Shown: positions 14,520 through 22,732 of the stretch, piece after piece
How the letters are laid out: each line of letters begins with the position of its first letter
How positions within the stretch are numbered: position 1 is the stretch's first letter
DNA from: an uncultured Desulfovibrio sp.
Lineage (GTDB): Bacteria > Desulfobacterota > Desulfovibrionia > Desulfovibrionales > Desulfovibrionaceae
Direction of reading: 5' to 3'
Assembly (NCBI GenBank): GCA_900553065.1
Contig: USBZ01000019.1
Coordinates: 1-36,294, forward strand
DNA: 36,294 nt
Made by a program: the position numbers and the translations under genes
The notes under the pieces: model-generated
Databases searched by the model: none
Told to the model about the DNA's origin: nothing
What the model saw: the letters and a program-made list of their open reading frames with translations, nothing else

Positions 14520-15428
14520 TTACTGCTCCCGATGCAGGCCAAGCAGCTCAAGAATGTGCTTCAACTCCTCAGGATTCGCATAGGGAATCTGAATGCGTCC
14601 CTGCTGCTCATCGCCGCTGATGGTGGCACGGGTTCCGCAACTCTTCCGCAGAACAGCCTGCAGATCCTTGATGCTCTGCGGCTTCGGAACTCGGGCAGGG
14701 CGCGGAGCAGGAATATTCTTTTCTCCGGGAATCAGCTTTTCCGGCAGGCGACCGGTACGCTTGCAGGTATCGGCAGCGGCTTCCGCCTCGCGCACAGAAA
14801 GATGATGTTCCAGAATGGCGGCATAAAGAGCAGCTCTCAGCGTTCCGTCGCTCACGGCAAGCAGAGCACGGGCATGCCCCGCACTGATCTCCCCCTTGGC
14901 CAACCCGTCCTGCATGGAAGGGGAAAGCTGAAGCAGACGCAGGGAGTTTGCCACGGCGGAACGGCTTTTTCCGAGCTGTTCGGCCAGCGCTTCCTGACTG
15001 AGTCCGTACGCTTCCCTCAGAGCCTGAAAGGCCTCCGCTTCTTCCAGAGGATTGAGATCTTCCCGCTGAAGGTTTTCCACCAGCGCCACGGTCATGGCTT
15101 CCCGATCGGTATACTCCGTCACGATGACGGGCACTTCCGTCAGCCCCGCCAGACGTGCGGCTCTCCAGCGTCGTTCACCGGCCACGATTTCATAGCGCTG
15201 AGGCATGCCGGGTAGCAGGCGAACCAGAAGGGGCTGAATGACGCCCTGATTCTTTATGGATACCGCCAGTTCTTCAAGGGCATCGTTATCAAAAATCTTT
15301 CGAGGCTGATGCCTGCCGGGCACAAGCTGCGTCAGGGCAAGCTTTCTGGTTTCTTCACTGCTGCTTTCCGAAGCGGAAGTAAGCAGGGAGCTGAGGCCAC
15401 GGCCGAGTCCGCGTTCAGGGATATTCAT
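14520..15428 (-). CDS. parB: Chromosome partitioning protein ParB
   Basis: ParB is a CTP-dependent DNA clamp that loads at parS and spreads, organising the origin region. The 302-residue protein begins with the typical MNIPERGLGRGLSSLL tail (the ParA-contacting end). It shows the CTP-binding motifs GERRWRA (84-90) and VENLQREDLNP (117-127), a helix-turn-helix (LSQEALAEQLGKSRSAVANSLRLL, about 143-166) for parS, and a C-terminal dimerisation domain (PEELKHILELLG). Start 15428 has GGGAGTT upstream; a small hairpin GAGCC/GGCTC (15439-15452) sits just before that site. It is 113 nt downstream of parA, with two cognate parS sites upstream of parA. Confidence 0.97.
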   Translation of the reverse strand: MNIPERGLGRGLSSLLTSASESSSEETRKLALTQLVPGRHQPRKIFDNDALEELAVSIKNQGVIQPLLVRLLPGMPQRYEIVAGERRWRAARLAGLTEVPVIVTEYTDREAMTVALVENLQREDLNPLEEAEAFQALREAYGLSQEALAEQLGKSRSAVANSLRLLQLSPSMQDGLAKGEISAGHARALLAVSDGTLRAALYAAILEHHLSVREAEAAADTCKRTGRLPEKLIPGEKNIPAPRPARVPKPQSIKDLQAVLRKSCGTRATISGDEQQGRIQIPYANPEELKHILELLGLHREQ

Positions 15429-15541
15429 GGGAACTCCCGAGCCTTGAGGCTCTTTTAGTAAGAATAAAACGGGTAAGAAGCGCAGCGTCTGCGCTGCCTG
15501 CAAAGGAATCAAAAAATCCGGGCCCCCGAAGGAGCAGCGCG

Positions 15542-16312
15542 TCAGGGCTGTGCTGTTTTATGAACCACTTCGCGGGCCAATTCCAGATAGGCTTCCGCAC
15601 CCTTGGATTTGATGTCGTAATGCAGGATGGACTTGCCGTGGCTGGGCGCTTCCGAAAGACGGACATTTCTGGGAATGACGGTCTTGAACATGTGGTTGGG
15701 GAAGCAGCGTTCCGCTTCGGCCTTGACCTGACGCGCCAGCTTGTTGCGGGAATCGTACATGGTAAGCAGGACGCCGAGAATCTGCAGTTCTCTGTTCAGG
15801 CGCTTGCGTACTTGCTCATAGGTATGCAAGAGCTTGACGATACCTTCCAGCGCAAAAAACTCGCATTGCAGGGGAATGAGTATCTCGTGAGCGGCACACA
15901 GCGTGTTGATGGTGATAAGCCCCAGAGAAGGCGGGCAGTCGATGATGATATAATCGTACTGGTCCGCAACATGGCTGAGCAGATCGGCCAGATAGAATTC
16001 ACGGGCCATTTTATCCACCAGCTCGATTTCTATGCCGACCAGATCCGTGGAGGAAGGCAACAGAGAAAGATAGGGCGTAGCCGTAGGCAGAAGCGTTTCT
16101 TCCAGCGTGGAGGTGCCGCAGAGCGCCGTATAGAGATTGCGCGGAAGATTCTGCTGATCGAAGCCCAGCGAACTGGTGGAGTTTGCCTGCGGATCACAGT
16201 CCACAAGCAGAACGCGATTTTCCATGATAGCCAGAGAGGCGGAAAGGTTGACAGACGTAGTAGTTTTTCCCACGCCGCCTTTCTGGTTGGCAACAGCAAT
16301 GATTCTGGCCAA
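15542..16312 (-). CDS. parA: Chromosome partitioning ATPase ParA (Soj)
   Basis: ParA is a deviant-Walker ATPase that binds DNA as an ATP dimer and moves ParB-parS complexes apart. The 256-residue protein starts MARIIAVANQKGGVGKTTT with signature lysine K11 and P-loop K16, then VLLVDCDPQANST (Walker A' region), DYIIIDCPPSLG (Walker B), and RNVRLSEAPSHGKSI near the end. The short form without an N-terminal DNA-binding domain marks chromosomal (type Ib-like) ParA. The start codon is TTG at 16310-16312, supported by AAAGGAGC 7 nt upstream. A promoter lies at 16342-16370. Confidence 0.97.
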   Translation of the reverse strand: MARIIAVANQKGGVGKTTTSVNLSASLAIMENRVLLVDCDPQANSTSSLGFDQQNLPRNLYTALCGTSTLEETLLPTATPYLSLLPSSTDLVGIEIELVDKMAREFYLADLLSHVADQYDYIIIDCPPSLGLITINTLCAAHEILIPLQCEFFALEGIVKLLHTYEQVRKRLNRELQILGVLLTMYDSRNKLARQVKAEAERCFPNHMFKTVIPRNVRLSEAPSHGKSILHYDIKSKGAEAYLELAREVVHKTAQP

Positions 16313-16341
16313 GATTCAAGCTCCTTTCCCGATGTCTTTTT

Positions 16342-16370
16342 TAAATAAACGCAGGGATAGGGAAAAGCAA
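16342..16370 (-). promoter_or_regulatory. Promoter of parA-parB
   Basis: Read on the minus strand, TTGCTT (16370-16365) is followed after exactly 17 bp by TATTTA (16347-16342). The -35 box lies only 3 bp from the nearest parS site (16374-16389), so ParB bound there could affect transcription. Confidence 0.65.
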
Positions 16371-16373
16371 GAG

Positions 16374-16389
16374 CGTTTCACGTGAAACA
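16374..16389. other. parS site, near-perfect
   Basis: CGTTTCACGTGAAACA differs from the ideal palindrome TGTTTCACGTGAAACA only at its first base. parS is the ParB loading site, usually found near the replication origin. It lies 61 bp upstream of the parA start and next to the parA -35 box. Confidence 0.92.
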
Positions 16390-16408
16390 TTTACCAGTAC
16401 TGAGACTC

Positions 16409-16424
16409 TGTTTCACGTGAAACA
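16409..16424. other. parS site, perfect
   Basis: TGTTTCACGTGAAACA is a perfect 16-bp palindrome identical to the widely conserved parS consensus. It starts exactly 35 bp after the neighbouring parS copy. Confidence 0.95.
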
Positions 16425-16779
16425 GCCATCAACACAGGCTCGCCACTAAAGATGGCATCATAAAATAATAACCTGAATTCATTATTTTTCTGCCCCAGGA
16501 GAAATGCAGCAAAAAACATCCGGATAGTCCATCTCATCGCCGGGCACAAAGACATATTTCCCTACAGAGCCTGCAAGCAGAGCTGAACCAAGGCCAACAA
16601 GAACCTGCCTTTTCTACGCCGTGATCCGGCCCCAAAAAGCTGCATAAACGTGGTCTTTGCGTTCAGCGCTTGCGTCAGAGCCACGGGGACAAACGCCACT
16701 GCTGCCGCGATGGAAATTGCCTTCACCCTGAGGCTCTATTCATCAATTCTTTTTTCCCGCCGCTCTTCAAGCCAGCAGC
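16425..16779. other. Intergenic region upstream of parAB, no gene seen
   Basis: About 355 bp with no supported gene. Its first part (about 16454-16490) is noticeably AT-rich for this genome (AATAATAA, ATTATTTTT). I found no DnaA-box cluster or other origin landmark, so I do not call a replication origin. Confidence 0.5.
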
Positions 16780-16807
16780 AAAAAGGGGAGACCTTTCGGT
16801 CTCCCCT
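16780..16807 (-). terminator. Terminator of the histidine kinase/response regulator operon
   Basis: On the minus strand, AGGGGAGACC (16807-16798), loop GAAA, GGTCTCCCCT (16793-16784) is followed by TTTT. This is a perfect 10-bp stem with a stable GNRA-type loop, starting 52 nt past the response regulator stop. Confidence 0.9.
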
Positions 16808-16859
16808 CAAAGATATCATGCCTCAAGAGAAGGACGGACTGATACGCCGCCTGCCTCTA

Positions 16860-18239
16860 TCAGTGGCCGGTAATGTTGTACTTCTTCAGCTTATACTGCA
16901 TGAGGCTGCGGGAAATGCCGAGCAATTCAGCAGCATGCGCCTGCACGAAATCAGCGCGAACGAGCGCCCGCTTGATGAGAGCCGCCTCGATCTTGTCCAG
17001 CGTATCGGCAAGATTGAGTTCCACGGGCAGAAGGTCCACGGCGCTCTTGAACTGCGATTCCTCGCCGCGGATTTCAGGCGGGAGATCGTCCACACCGATG
17101 ACCGGGCCGGGCACCATGACCATGCAGCCTTCCAGCACGTTCTGCAACTGCCGGATATTGCCGGGCCACTCGTAGCCGGTAAGATAATTCTGCGCTTCAG
17201 GACTGAAGCTTTTGGCGGGAATGCCATTGTCCTCGGCAATCTTTTCCGTGAAGTGCGCAATGAGCAGGGGGATGTCCTCCCGGCGCTCTCTGAGCGGCGG
17301 AATATGAATCTGCACCACATTAAGCCTGTAGAACAGATCCTCGCGGAACGTTCCTTCCTCCACCATTTTAGAAAGATCGCGGTTGGTGGCTGCCACAACA
17401 CGGATATCCACGCTGATGGGCTCAGTGCCGCCCACGCGCTCGAACACCCGCTCCTGCAGCACGCGAAGCAGCTTGACCTGAAGATCCATGCTGAGCTCGC
17501 CGACTTCGTCCAGGAACAGCGTACCGTGATCAGCCTGCTCAAAGCGCCCGCGCCGGGTAGCCACGGCGCCGGTAAAGGAACCCTTTTCATGGCCGAAGAG
17601 CTCGCTTTCCAGCACGCCCGAGTTGAACGCCATGCAGTTCACCGAAACAAACGGACCTTCCTTACGCGGAGAGCTGAAATGAATGGCCCGGGCCACCAGC
17701 TCCTTGCCCGTGCCGGACTCGCCGGTAATGAGCACGGTGGAACGGCTGACGGCCACTCTGTCCACAATGGAGAGCGTGTTCCGTATGGCCTTGGACTTGC
17801 CTATGATGTGATGCGTACGGTAGCGCTCCTCCAGAGATTCCTGCAGCAGCTTGTACTGTCGATGCGCCTTGGACAGTTCCACGGCATTGTGAACCGACAG
17901 CAACAGTTCATCATTGGCGAAGGGCTTGGTGATGTAGTCGAAAGCGCCGTAGCGCATGGCTTCCACCGCACTTTCAATGCTGCCGAAGGCCGTCATGATG
18001 AGCACCGGCAAATCCGGCCAAGACTTCTTGATGCGCTGAAGCACTTCCTTGCCGGTGAGTTTCGGCATCTTCATGTCGGTAATGACGACATCGACTTCCG
18101 ATTCGTCCAGAAAATGCAGCGCCATTTCGGGATCGTTGAGGGCCGTTACTTCATAACCGGCATCCTTGAGCAGCGCTTCCATGACGATGAGATAGTTCTT
18201 TTCGTCATCGATGACGAGAATATGCGAGATATCACTCAT
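16860..18239 (-). CDS. Sigma-54-dependent response regulator (NtrC/AtoC family)
   Basis: Activator of sigma-54 RNA polymerase controlled by phosphorylation. The 459-residue protein has a receiver domain (1-120; acidic pocket D11/D12, phospho-acceptor D55, conserved K105). The central AAA+ domain (about 145-375) has Walker A GESGTGKE (173-180), sigma-54 contact loop GSFTGA (220-225; the usual motif is GAFTGA), Walker B LFLDE (241-245) and the arginine region FREDLFYRLNV. A Fis-type helix-turn-helix ends the protein (about 415-456, AAELLGISRSLMQYKLKKY). It overlaps the kinase gene by 8 nt, so kinase and regulator are almost certainly a cognate pair. Target promoters are unknown; I saw no clear -24/-12 promoter in the window. 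Confidence 0.94.
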   Translation of the reverse strand: MSDISHILVIDDEKNYLIVMEALLKDAGYEVTALNDPEMALHFLDESEVDVVITDMKMPKLTGKEVLQRIKKSWPDLPVLIMTAFGSIESAVEAMRYGAFDYITKPFANDELLLSVHNAVELSKAHRQYKLLQESLEERYRTHHIIGKSKAIRNTLSIVDRVAVSRSTVLITGESGTGKELVARAIHFSSPRKEGPFVSVNCMAFNSGVLESELFGHEKGSFTGAVATRRGRFEQADHGTLFLDEVGELSMDLQVKLLRVLQERVFERVGGTEPISVDIRVVAATNRDLSKMVEEGTFREDLFYRLNVVQIHIPPLRERREDIPLLIAHFTEKIAEDNGIPAKSFSPEAQNYLTGYEWPGNIRQLQNVLEGCMVMVPGPVIGVDDLPPEIRGEESQFKSAVDLLPVELNLADTLDKIEAALIKRALVRADFVQAHAAELLGISRSLMQYKLKKYNITGH

Positions 18240-19713
18240 GATCGGTTCCTTGATCGGTTTCGGACTTCTGGGCAGGCAGGCTGATGATGATCAGCGCACC
18301 GCCCTGGGTGGCATTGGAAAGTCTCATGCTGCCGCCGTGAGAGTCAATGATGGCCTGTACGATGGGCAGTCCCAGCCCTGTGCCGTTGTCTTTAGTGGTG
18401 AAGAAGGGATCCATCGCCTTGTTCAGCGCATCTTCGCTGAACCCCGGACCGGTATCGCGGAAGGTAAGCGTGATTCGTCCCTCTCCGGGCAGAGAGCTTT
18501 CTATGAAAATTTCTCCCGGGCCGTTCATGGCCTGCTGGGCATTGGCAAGAATATTGTAGAAGGCTCGATACAACAGATCGGCATCGCCGGCCACGGTGAG
18601 ATCCGGCGTAAGTTTCGTATGGATTTCCACGCCGAGTCGCTGAAATTCGCCGCCCAGAAACGCCATCGCCTTGTTGATGACGTCCTGAATATTCACACTG
18701 TCCTGCCGGGGATGTCGGGGGCGGGCATAGTCAAGAAAGTCGTTGACCGTCGTGCCCAGACGGCAGGATTCGTCGTAGATGGCGGAAAGCATGGCCTGCG
18801 TGGTGGCGTCTTCCGTCTTATGACGGCGGATGAGAAACTCGGAACTGGAGCGGATGATGCCCAGAGGATTGCGGATCTCATGGGCAATGGAGGCCACCAG
18901 GCGCCCCATGCTGGCCAGTTTTTCCGCCTGATGCAGCTGAGCTTCAAGCTGCCGGTTTCTGGCCATGCGACGACTCAACGTGTATTCCGCCTTGCGCGCC
19001 ACAAAATGCAGAAGAAGGAACAGGATCAGCGTGGAAATGAAAAAGCCGGTAATGATGAGCCACTGCGAACGGATGGTACCGCGATACTGTGGCGTCATGT
19101 CCTGCACGATCTCCAGCACGCCGAGTACGGGAACAGGCTGTCCATGCAGGCGCAGCCCCTGAAAATCGGTATCCACGGTCAGGGGGAAAATCGTACGGAG
19201 AAGGAAGGTTCCGTTCTCAAGATGCGGCGTGATCAGCGCCTGCGCATAGGGAATGGAGGACAGCACATCAAAGTGATGAGGCTTGCCTTCAAACACCAGC
19301 GGAATTCCTGCGGTGTACATGTCGGTACGACGCACTTCCCTCGGATCCGTGGAATAAAGCACGGTATAATGATCGTCGAACATCCGCACGCTTTCCAGCT
19401 GAAGACCATGAAGCTGAGACTGAATGACCTCATCCAGCAGCTTGTACTGCGCCGGATTGGAAAGGGCGACACGCCCCGAAGCATAGGTGACGGGCAGCGT
19501 GAACTTGCGGAAGATCTGGCGGTTGATGTTGTCGGCCAGCAGCAGGGCGTATTCTTCCTGACTTTCCAGCATGGCCCGGTTCATGGTGCTGCCGATGAAA
19601 AGCGTAAGGATGACGCTGGAAATGAGAATCAGCACCAGCGAAATGTAGGAGAAGAACTTCGCCAGACTGAACGGCAGTTTGTTTTCCGTATTGTTCCGAC
19701 CCGCGTCATCCAT
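18232..19713 (-). CDS. Membrane sensor histidine kinase
   Basis: Sensor kinase partner of the overlapping sigma-54 regulator. The 493-residue protein has a first membrane helix at about 20-42, a periplasmic sensor region of about 175 residues (43-217), a second membrane helix at about 218-239, a dimerisation domain with phospho-acceptor H278 (IAHEIRNPLG), and an ATPase domain with N-box YNILANAQ (386-393), DTGPG (420-424) and GTGLGLPIVQ (444-453). The sensor region resembles no named domain I can identify by eye. Start 19713 is preferred, with AAAGG about 7 nt upstream; an in-frame ATG at 19731 has a poorer site. pgi lies 186 nt upstream on the same strand. Confidence 0.92.
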   Translation of the reverse strand: MDDAGRNNTENKLPFSLAKFFSYISLVLILISSVILTLFIGSTMNRAMLESQEEYALLLADNINRQIFRKFTLPVTYASGRVALSNPAQYKLLDEVIQSQLHGLQLESVRMFDDHYTVLYSTDPREVRRTDMYTAGIPLVFEGKPHHFDVLSSIPYAQALITPHLENGTFLLRTIFPLTVDTDFQGLRLHGQPVPVLGVLEIVQDMTPQYRGTIRSQWLIITGFFISTLILFLLLHFVARKAEYTLSRRMARNRQLEAQLHQAEKLASMGRLVASIAHEIRNPLGIIRSSSEFLIRRHKTEDATTQAMLSAIYDESCRLGTTVNDFLDYARPRHPRQDSVNIQDVINKAMAFLGGEFQRLGVEIHTKLTPDLTVAGDADLLYRAFYNILANAQQAMNGPGEIFIESSLPGEGRITLTFRDTGPGFSEDALNKAMDPFFTTKDNGTGLGLPIVQAIIDSHGGSMRLSNATQGGALIIISLPAQKSETDQGTDHE

Positions 19714-19774
19714 GAATATACCTTTGAACATGCCTGTCGCATTCCGGTCGCATGCCCGGAAGAAATGATGGGAA

Positions 19775-19798
19775 AGGGGGAGGTTTCCGCCTCCCCCT
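19775..19798 (-). terminator. Terminator-like hairpin after pgi
   Basis: AGGGGGAGG (19775-19783) pairs with CCTCCCCCT (19790-19798) around a 6-nt loop. On the minus strand it is followed by TTCCC, a weak T-tail. It lies about 100 nt past the pgi stop and before the kinase gene, so it may partly separate the two. Confidence 0.5.
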
Positions 19799-19899
19799 CG
19801 CTGTCTGTACAGGTGTCGCCTGCCCCGCACCCCAAAGCATGCCGAACGCGTTTTCTTCAGGCGGTGCAGGCAGGTGCTCGATGAGCTTTTCCGCTCAGA

Positions 19900-21222
19900 C
19901 TAGAATTCCATGTGTTCCGACGGAATGGCCGTAAACATAGCCAGTCTGGCGGCATCTTCCTCGGAGCCGGGCATACCCAGGCGCGCACGGGCAAGCTTCT
20001 TGCCGTTTTCCACGGCAGGCTGATCCACAGGATTGATACCCATGAGCCAGCCGGTAAAAATGGTGGTCGCCTCAAGAAGCATCATCATCTTGCCGGCAGA
20101 GAAGGCGCTGTCGTCAGGCATGTCCAGATGCACTACGGGCACATCCTTCTGCGCCAGCGTGGCACGGGTAGCCAGCGTTTCCGCATCAAGGATGTCTCCG
20201 AAGGTATGGCCCTTCAGATACTGCCACTGTTCAGGCAGCTTTGCAGGCATGGGCAGAAGTTCCGTGTTGGCAGGAGAGCTCACGAACAGGCAGATCTTGT
20301 CCTTCTGACCGTCAAGGAACATCTGAAGCAGCGAATGCTGATCCGTCACGCCGGTGGCGGGAATGGGCATGGTACCCTTGCCGTCCTTGCCCAGACTTTC
20401 GGCCCAGAGCTGACAGAACCAGGGACCGAAGGTAGACCAGGCGGGAATATAGCAGAAGTAGATGACCTGACTCTTGCCCGCTTCGGACATCTGATAGGCC
20501 CAGCGGGCCAGCTTCCAGGCAGGATGATCAAGCAGCGTATCGGGATTCTCGGCCAGAGGGCGCCCCACGGAAATCGCACCCTGGATCAGGCCCTTCCAGT
20601 CCATGCCGAGGAAGACCGCGGGCACCATGCCCACGGCGGAAAGCACGGAGTAGCGTCCGCCGAGATTATCCGGCACGGGAAGGGAACGAAGCGCGTACTT
20701 GTCCACCTCGTCGCGCAGGAAGCCCTTGTTGGCGTCGGTGACGACGAAAAGGTGTTCCTGCCAGGTGCCGGGCAGTTTCGCCTGCAGCCAGGGAAGCACG
20801 ATGAGGTACTGGGCGATGGTTTCTATGGTTCCGCCGGACTTGCTGACCACGACCACCAGCGTGTCTTCAGGCACCAGCTTGTCCAGATGCTCCTGAAGCC
20901 ATTCCGGATAAACGTTGTCGGCAATCCAGAGGCAGGGGCCGTCGTAGTTGGGACGGTCCTGACCGGGCGCGAAGGCGCGCTGCAGCGCACGGGGACCAAG
21001 CGCGGAACCGCCGATGCCAAGCAGCAGCATATGCTTGAAGCTTCTCAGAAATTCTTCATGAATTTCAAGCTGATGAATAAGATCTTCCGCAAAGGGAAGC
21101 GCAAGAAACGGCAGAACCGGCAGCTGCTGCTTCAACTTTTCGATGAAGCGGGAGTCATCGGAAGGCTGGTCGGCAACACCACCCAGCCACGCATGGGCCC
21201 AATCAAGTTTCGCCTGAGTCAT
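19900..21222 (-). CDS. pgi: Glucose-6-phosphate isomerase
   Basis: Pgi interconverts glucose-6-phosphate and fructose-6-phosphate in glycolysis and gluconeogenesis. The 440-residue protein has two SIS domains, with GIGGSALGPRAL in the first and VVSKSGGTIETIAQY as the sugar-phosphate loop. Further family segments include GGRYSVLSAVGMVPA and GVTDQHSLLQMFLDG, the latter with the likely catalytic histidine region. It is the shorter bacterial form, about 100 residues less than the E. coli enzyme. I prefer the ATG at 21222; a GTG two codons upstream is possible. A 12-bp perfect palindrome of Cra type lies 25 bp upstream of the start. The aminotransferase gene ends 120 nt upstream on the same strand. 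Confidence 0.95.
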   Translation of the reverse strand: MTQAKLDWAHAWLGGVADQPSDDSRFIEKLKQQLPVLPFLALPFAEDLIHQLEIHEEFLRSFKHMLLLGIGGSALGPRALQRAFAPGQDRPNYDGPCLWIADNVYPEWLQEHLDKLVPEDTLVVVVSKSGGTIETIAQYLIVLPWLQAKLPGTWQEHLFVVTDANKGFLRDEVDKYALRSLPVPDNLGGRYSVLSAVGMVPAVFLGMDWKGLIQGAISVGRPLAENPDTLLDHPAWKLARWAYQMSEAGKSQVIYFCYIPAWSTFGPWFCQLWAESLGKDGKGTMPIPATGVTDQHSLLQMFLDGQKDKICLFVSSPANTELLPMPAKLPEQWQYLKGHTFGDILDAETLATRATLAQKDVPVVHLDMPDDSAFSAGKMMMLLEATTIFTGWLMGINPVDQPAVENGKKLARARLGMPGSEEDAARLAMFTAIPSEHMEF

Positions 21223-21246
21223 AAGCACACCATCCGAAAAGAAGTT

Positions 21247-21258
21247 TGAAACGTTTCA
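21247..21258. promoter_or_regulatory. Perfect palindrome TGAAACGTTTCA upstream of pgi
   Basis: The 12-bp palindrome equals the textbook operator of the LacI-family regulator Cra (FruR), which controls glycolytic genes in enterobacteria. It lies 25-36 bp upstream of the pgi start, where a bound repressor would overlap the likely transcription start. Whether this organism has a Cra-like regulator is not known from the window. Confidence 0.5.
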
Positions 21259-21283
21259 TGCGGCCTCGAGGCAGTCGTCATTC

Positions 21284-21342
21284 CGGCGGATACCGCCGAA
21301 GACCTGCGGAGGCAAAGCTCCGGGAGCCTTTCGGAACTCCCG
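21284..21342 (-). terminator. Possible weak terminator after the aminotransferase gene
   Basis: Right after the aminotransferase stop, the minus strand can form GGGAG...CTCCC (21337 down to 21318) with an inner CC-GAAA-GG. A second hairpin CGGCGG/CCGCCG follows (21298-21284). Neither has a T-run, so termination is doubtful and aminotransferase-pgi readthrough is possible. Confidence 0.3.
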
Positions 21343-22527
21343 TCAGATCTGCGTTTTTCCGCCGTACAGGGCTTCCTTTATGCGGCTCAGCGCATCCATG
21401 AGAATGTCGTCCGACACGGCATAAGAGAGCCGGATGCAGTTCGGATCGCCGAAGGCCTCACCGGGCACGCAGGCCACGCGGGCCTTTTCCAGCAGCATGG
21501 CGCACACCGCTTCACCGCTCGACATTTCAGGCGTGAAGAGGGCGCTCACGTCGGGGAACAGATAGAAGGCGCCGCCCGGGCAGTTGCATACCACGCCGGG
21601 CCACGAAGCAATTTCCTTCATGGCCATGTCGCGCCTGCGGAGGAAGGAAAGACGCATTTCCTCCACGCAGTCATAGGAGCCGTCCAGAGCTGCCACGGCG
21701 GCTTTCTGGGCGATGGAGCACATATGGGAGGTCATCTGCCCCTGCAGCTTGGAGCACTGCTTGATAAGCTCTTCATGAGCCAGCGTATAGCCGACACGCC
21801 AGCCGGGCATGGAAAACGCCTTGGAAAGGCCGTTGAGAATGGCGATCTTTTCAGGATACTTTTCCCACCAGTGCGAGGCGCTTACCGGCGCGCCGTCATA
21901 CACGAGCTGATCGTAAATTTCGTCGGCCAGCACGAAGATGTCATGGGCAAAGCACCATTCCACCAGCGCGTCCACTTCTTCCTGCGTGTAGGCGACGCCC
22001 GTGGGATTGGAGGGCGTATTGAGAATCATCATCTTCGTGGCGGGCGTGACGGCCTTTTCCAGATCGGCGGGGCTGATGCGGAATCCGCGGGAGGAATCAG
22101 CCTTCACCAGCACGGGATTGCCGCCGGCCAGGCGGATGAGGTCGGGATAACTCGTCCAGTAGGGGCAGGGAAGGAGCACGTCGTCGCCGTCATTGAGCAT
22201 GACGAAGAGCACGTTGGCCAGCGACTGCTTGCCGCCCGTGGTAAGAATGACGTTTTCCGGAGCGGCGGTAACATGGTACTGACGCTCAAAGTAATGGCAG
22301 ACCGCCTTGCGCGCATCCATGATGCCGTTGACGGGGGTATATTTGGTGAAATTCTCGTCGATGGCCTTCTTGGCTGCCTCGCAGATATGAAGCGGGGTGG
22401 GAGCATCGGGTTCGCCCACGGCCAGACTGGTGACCGCTATGCCGCGGGCCTTCAGGTCGAGGGCCTTGGCATTGATGGCAAGTGTGGCGGAGGGCTTGAT
22501 CTTTTTCATTCTCTCGGCAAAGTTCAT
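21343..22527 (-). CDS. Aspartate-type aminotransferase (fold type I, class I)
   Basis: A PLP enzyme of the AspC/AspB subgroup, most likely transferring the amino group between aspartate and 2-oxoglutarate. The 394-residue protein has the class I signatures LAVGEPDAPTP (35-45), NGIMDARKAV, the substrate/cofactor segment NTPSNPTGVAY (170-180), DEIYDQLVY (202-210), the Schiff-base lysine K236 in LNGLSKAFSMPGWRVGY, and the C-terminal carboxylate-binding arginine in IRLSYA. The form resembles the bacterial Ib subgroup; some members also use other substrates such as prephenate, so the exact substrate is inferred. Start ATG 22527 has AGGAAG upstream. A candidate promoter and inverted repeat lie between it and the divergent sfsA. 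Confidence 0.9.
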   Translation of the reverse strand: MNFAERMKKIKPSATLAINAKALDLKARGIAVTSLAVGEPDAPTPLHICEAAKKAIDENFTKYTPVNGIMDARKAVCHYFERQYHVTAAPENVILTTGGKQSLANVLFVMLNDGDDVLLPCPYWTSYPDLIRLAGGNPVLVKADSSRGFRISPADLEKAVTPATKMMILNTPSNPTGVAYTQEEVDALVEWCFAHDIFVLADEIYDQLVYDGAPVSASHWWEKYPEKIAILNGLSKAFSMPGWRVGYTLAHEELIKQCSKLQGQMTSHMCSIAQKAAVAALDGSYDCVEEMRLSFLRRRDMAMKEIASWPGVVCNCPGGAFYLFPDVSALFTPEMSSGEAVCAMLLEKARVACVPGEAFGDPNCIRLSYAVSDDILMDALSRIKEALYGGKTQI

Positions 22528-22542
22528 GGTTGCGCTTCCTGG

Positions 22543-22579
22543 TTGATATGAGCGATAAAAGGCCTGACGGTCATATCAA
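22543..22579 (-). promoter_or_regulatory. Inverted repeat with likely aminotransferase promoter
   Basis: TTGATATGA (22543-22551) and TCATATCAA (22571-22579) are perfect 9-bp inverted copies separated by 19 bp. On the minus strand, TTGATA (22579-22574) followed after 16 bp by TATCGC (22557-22552) makes a plausible promoter for the aminotransferase. The repeat may be an operator or an mRNA hairpin; the function is inferred. Confidence 0.45.
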
Positions 22580-22732
22580 AGTCTATCAAGTTCAAGAGTG
22601 CCTGTAAATTGATGTTTGCCGAGAGAAAGGCCGTACGGCTTCGGTTCGGGGAAATTCTTCCGCCGCTTTGCCGGGCTTTTCCGCCGGACGGAACGAATCC
22701 TCCTGCCGGTCGGCATAAAAAAGGGGGCTGCC

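Noticed and set aside
16454..16490. AT-rich patch near parS as a replication origin
   Set aside because: No DnaA boxes, repeats or origin-flanking genes; AT content alone is not enough.
21247..21258. TGAAACGTTTCA as another parS site
   Set aside because: The half-sites are in the opposite order to parS (GTTTCACGTGAAAC), so ParB would not be expected to bind.
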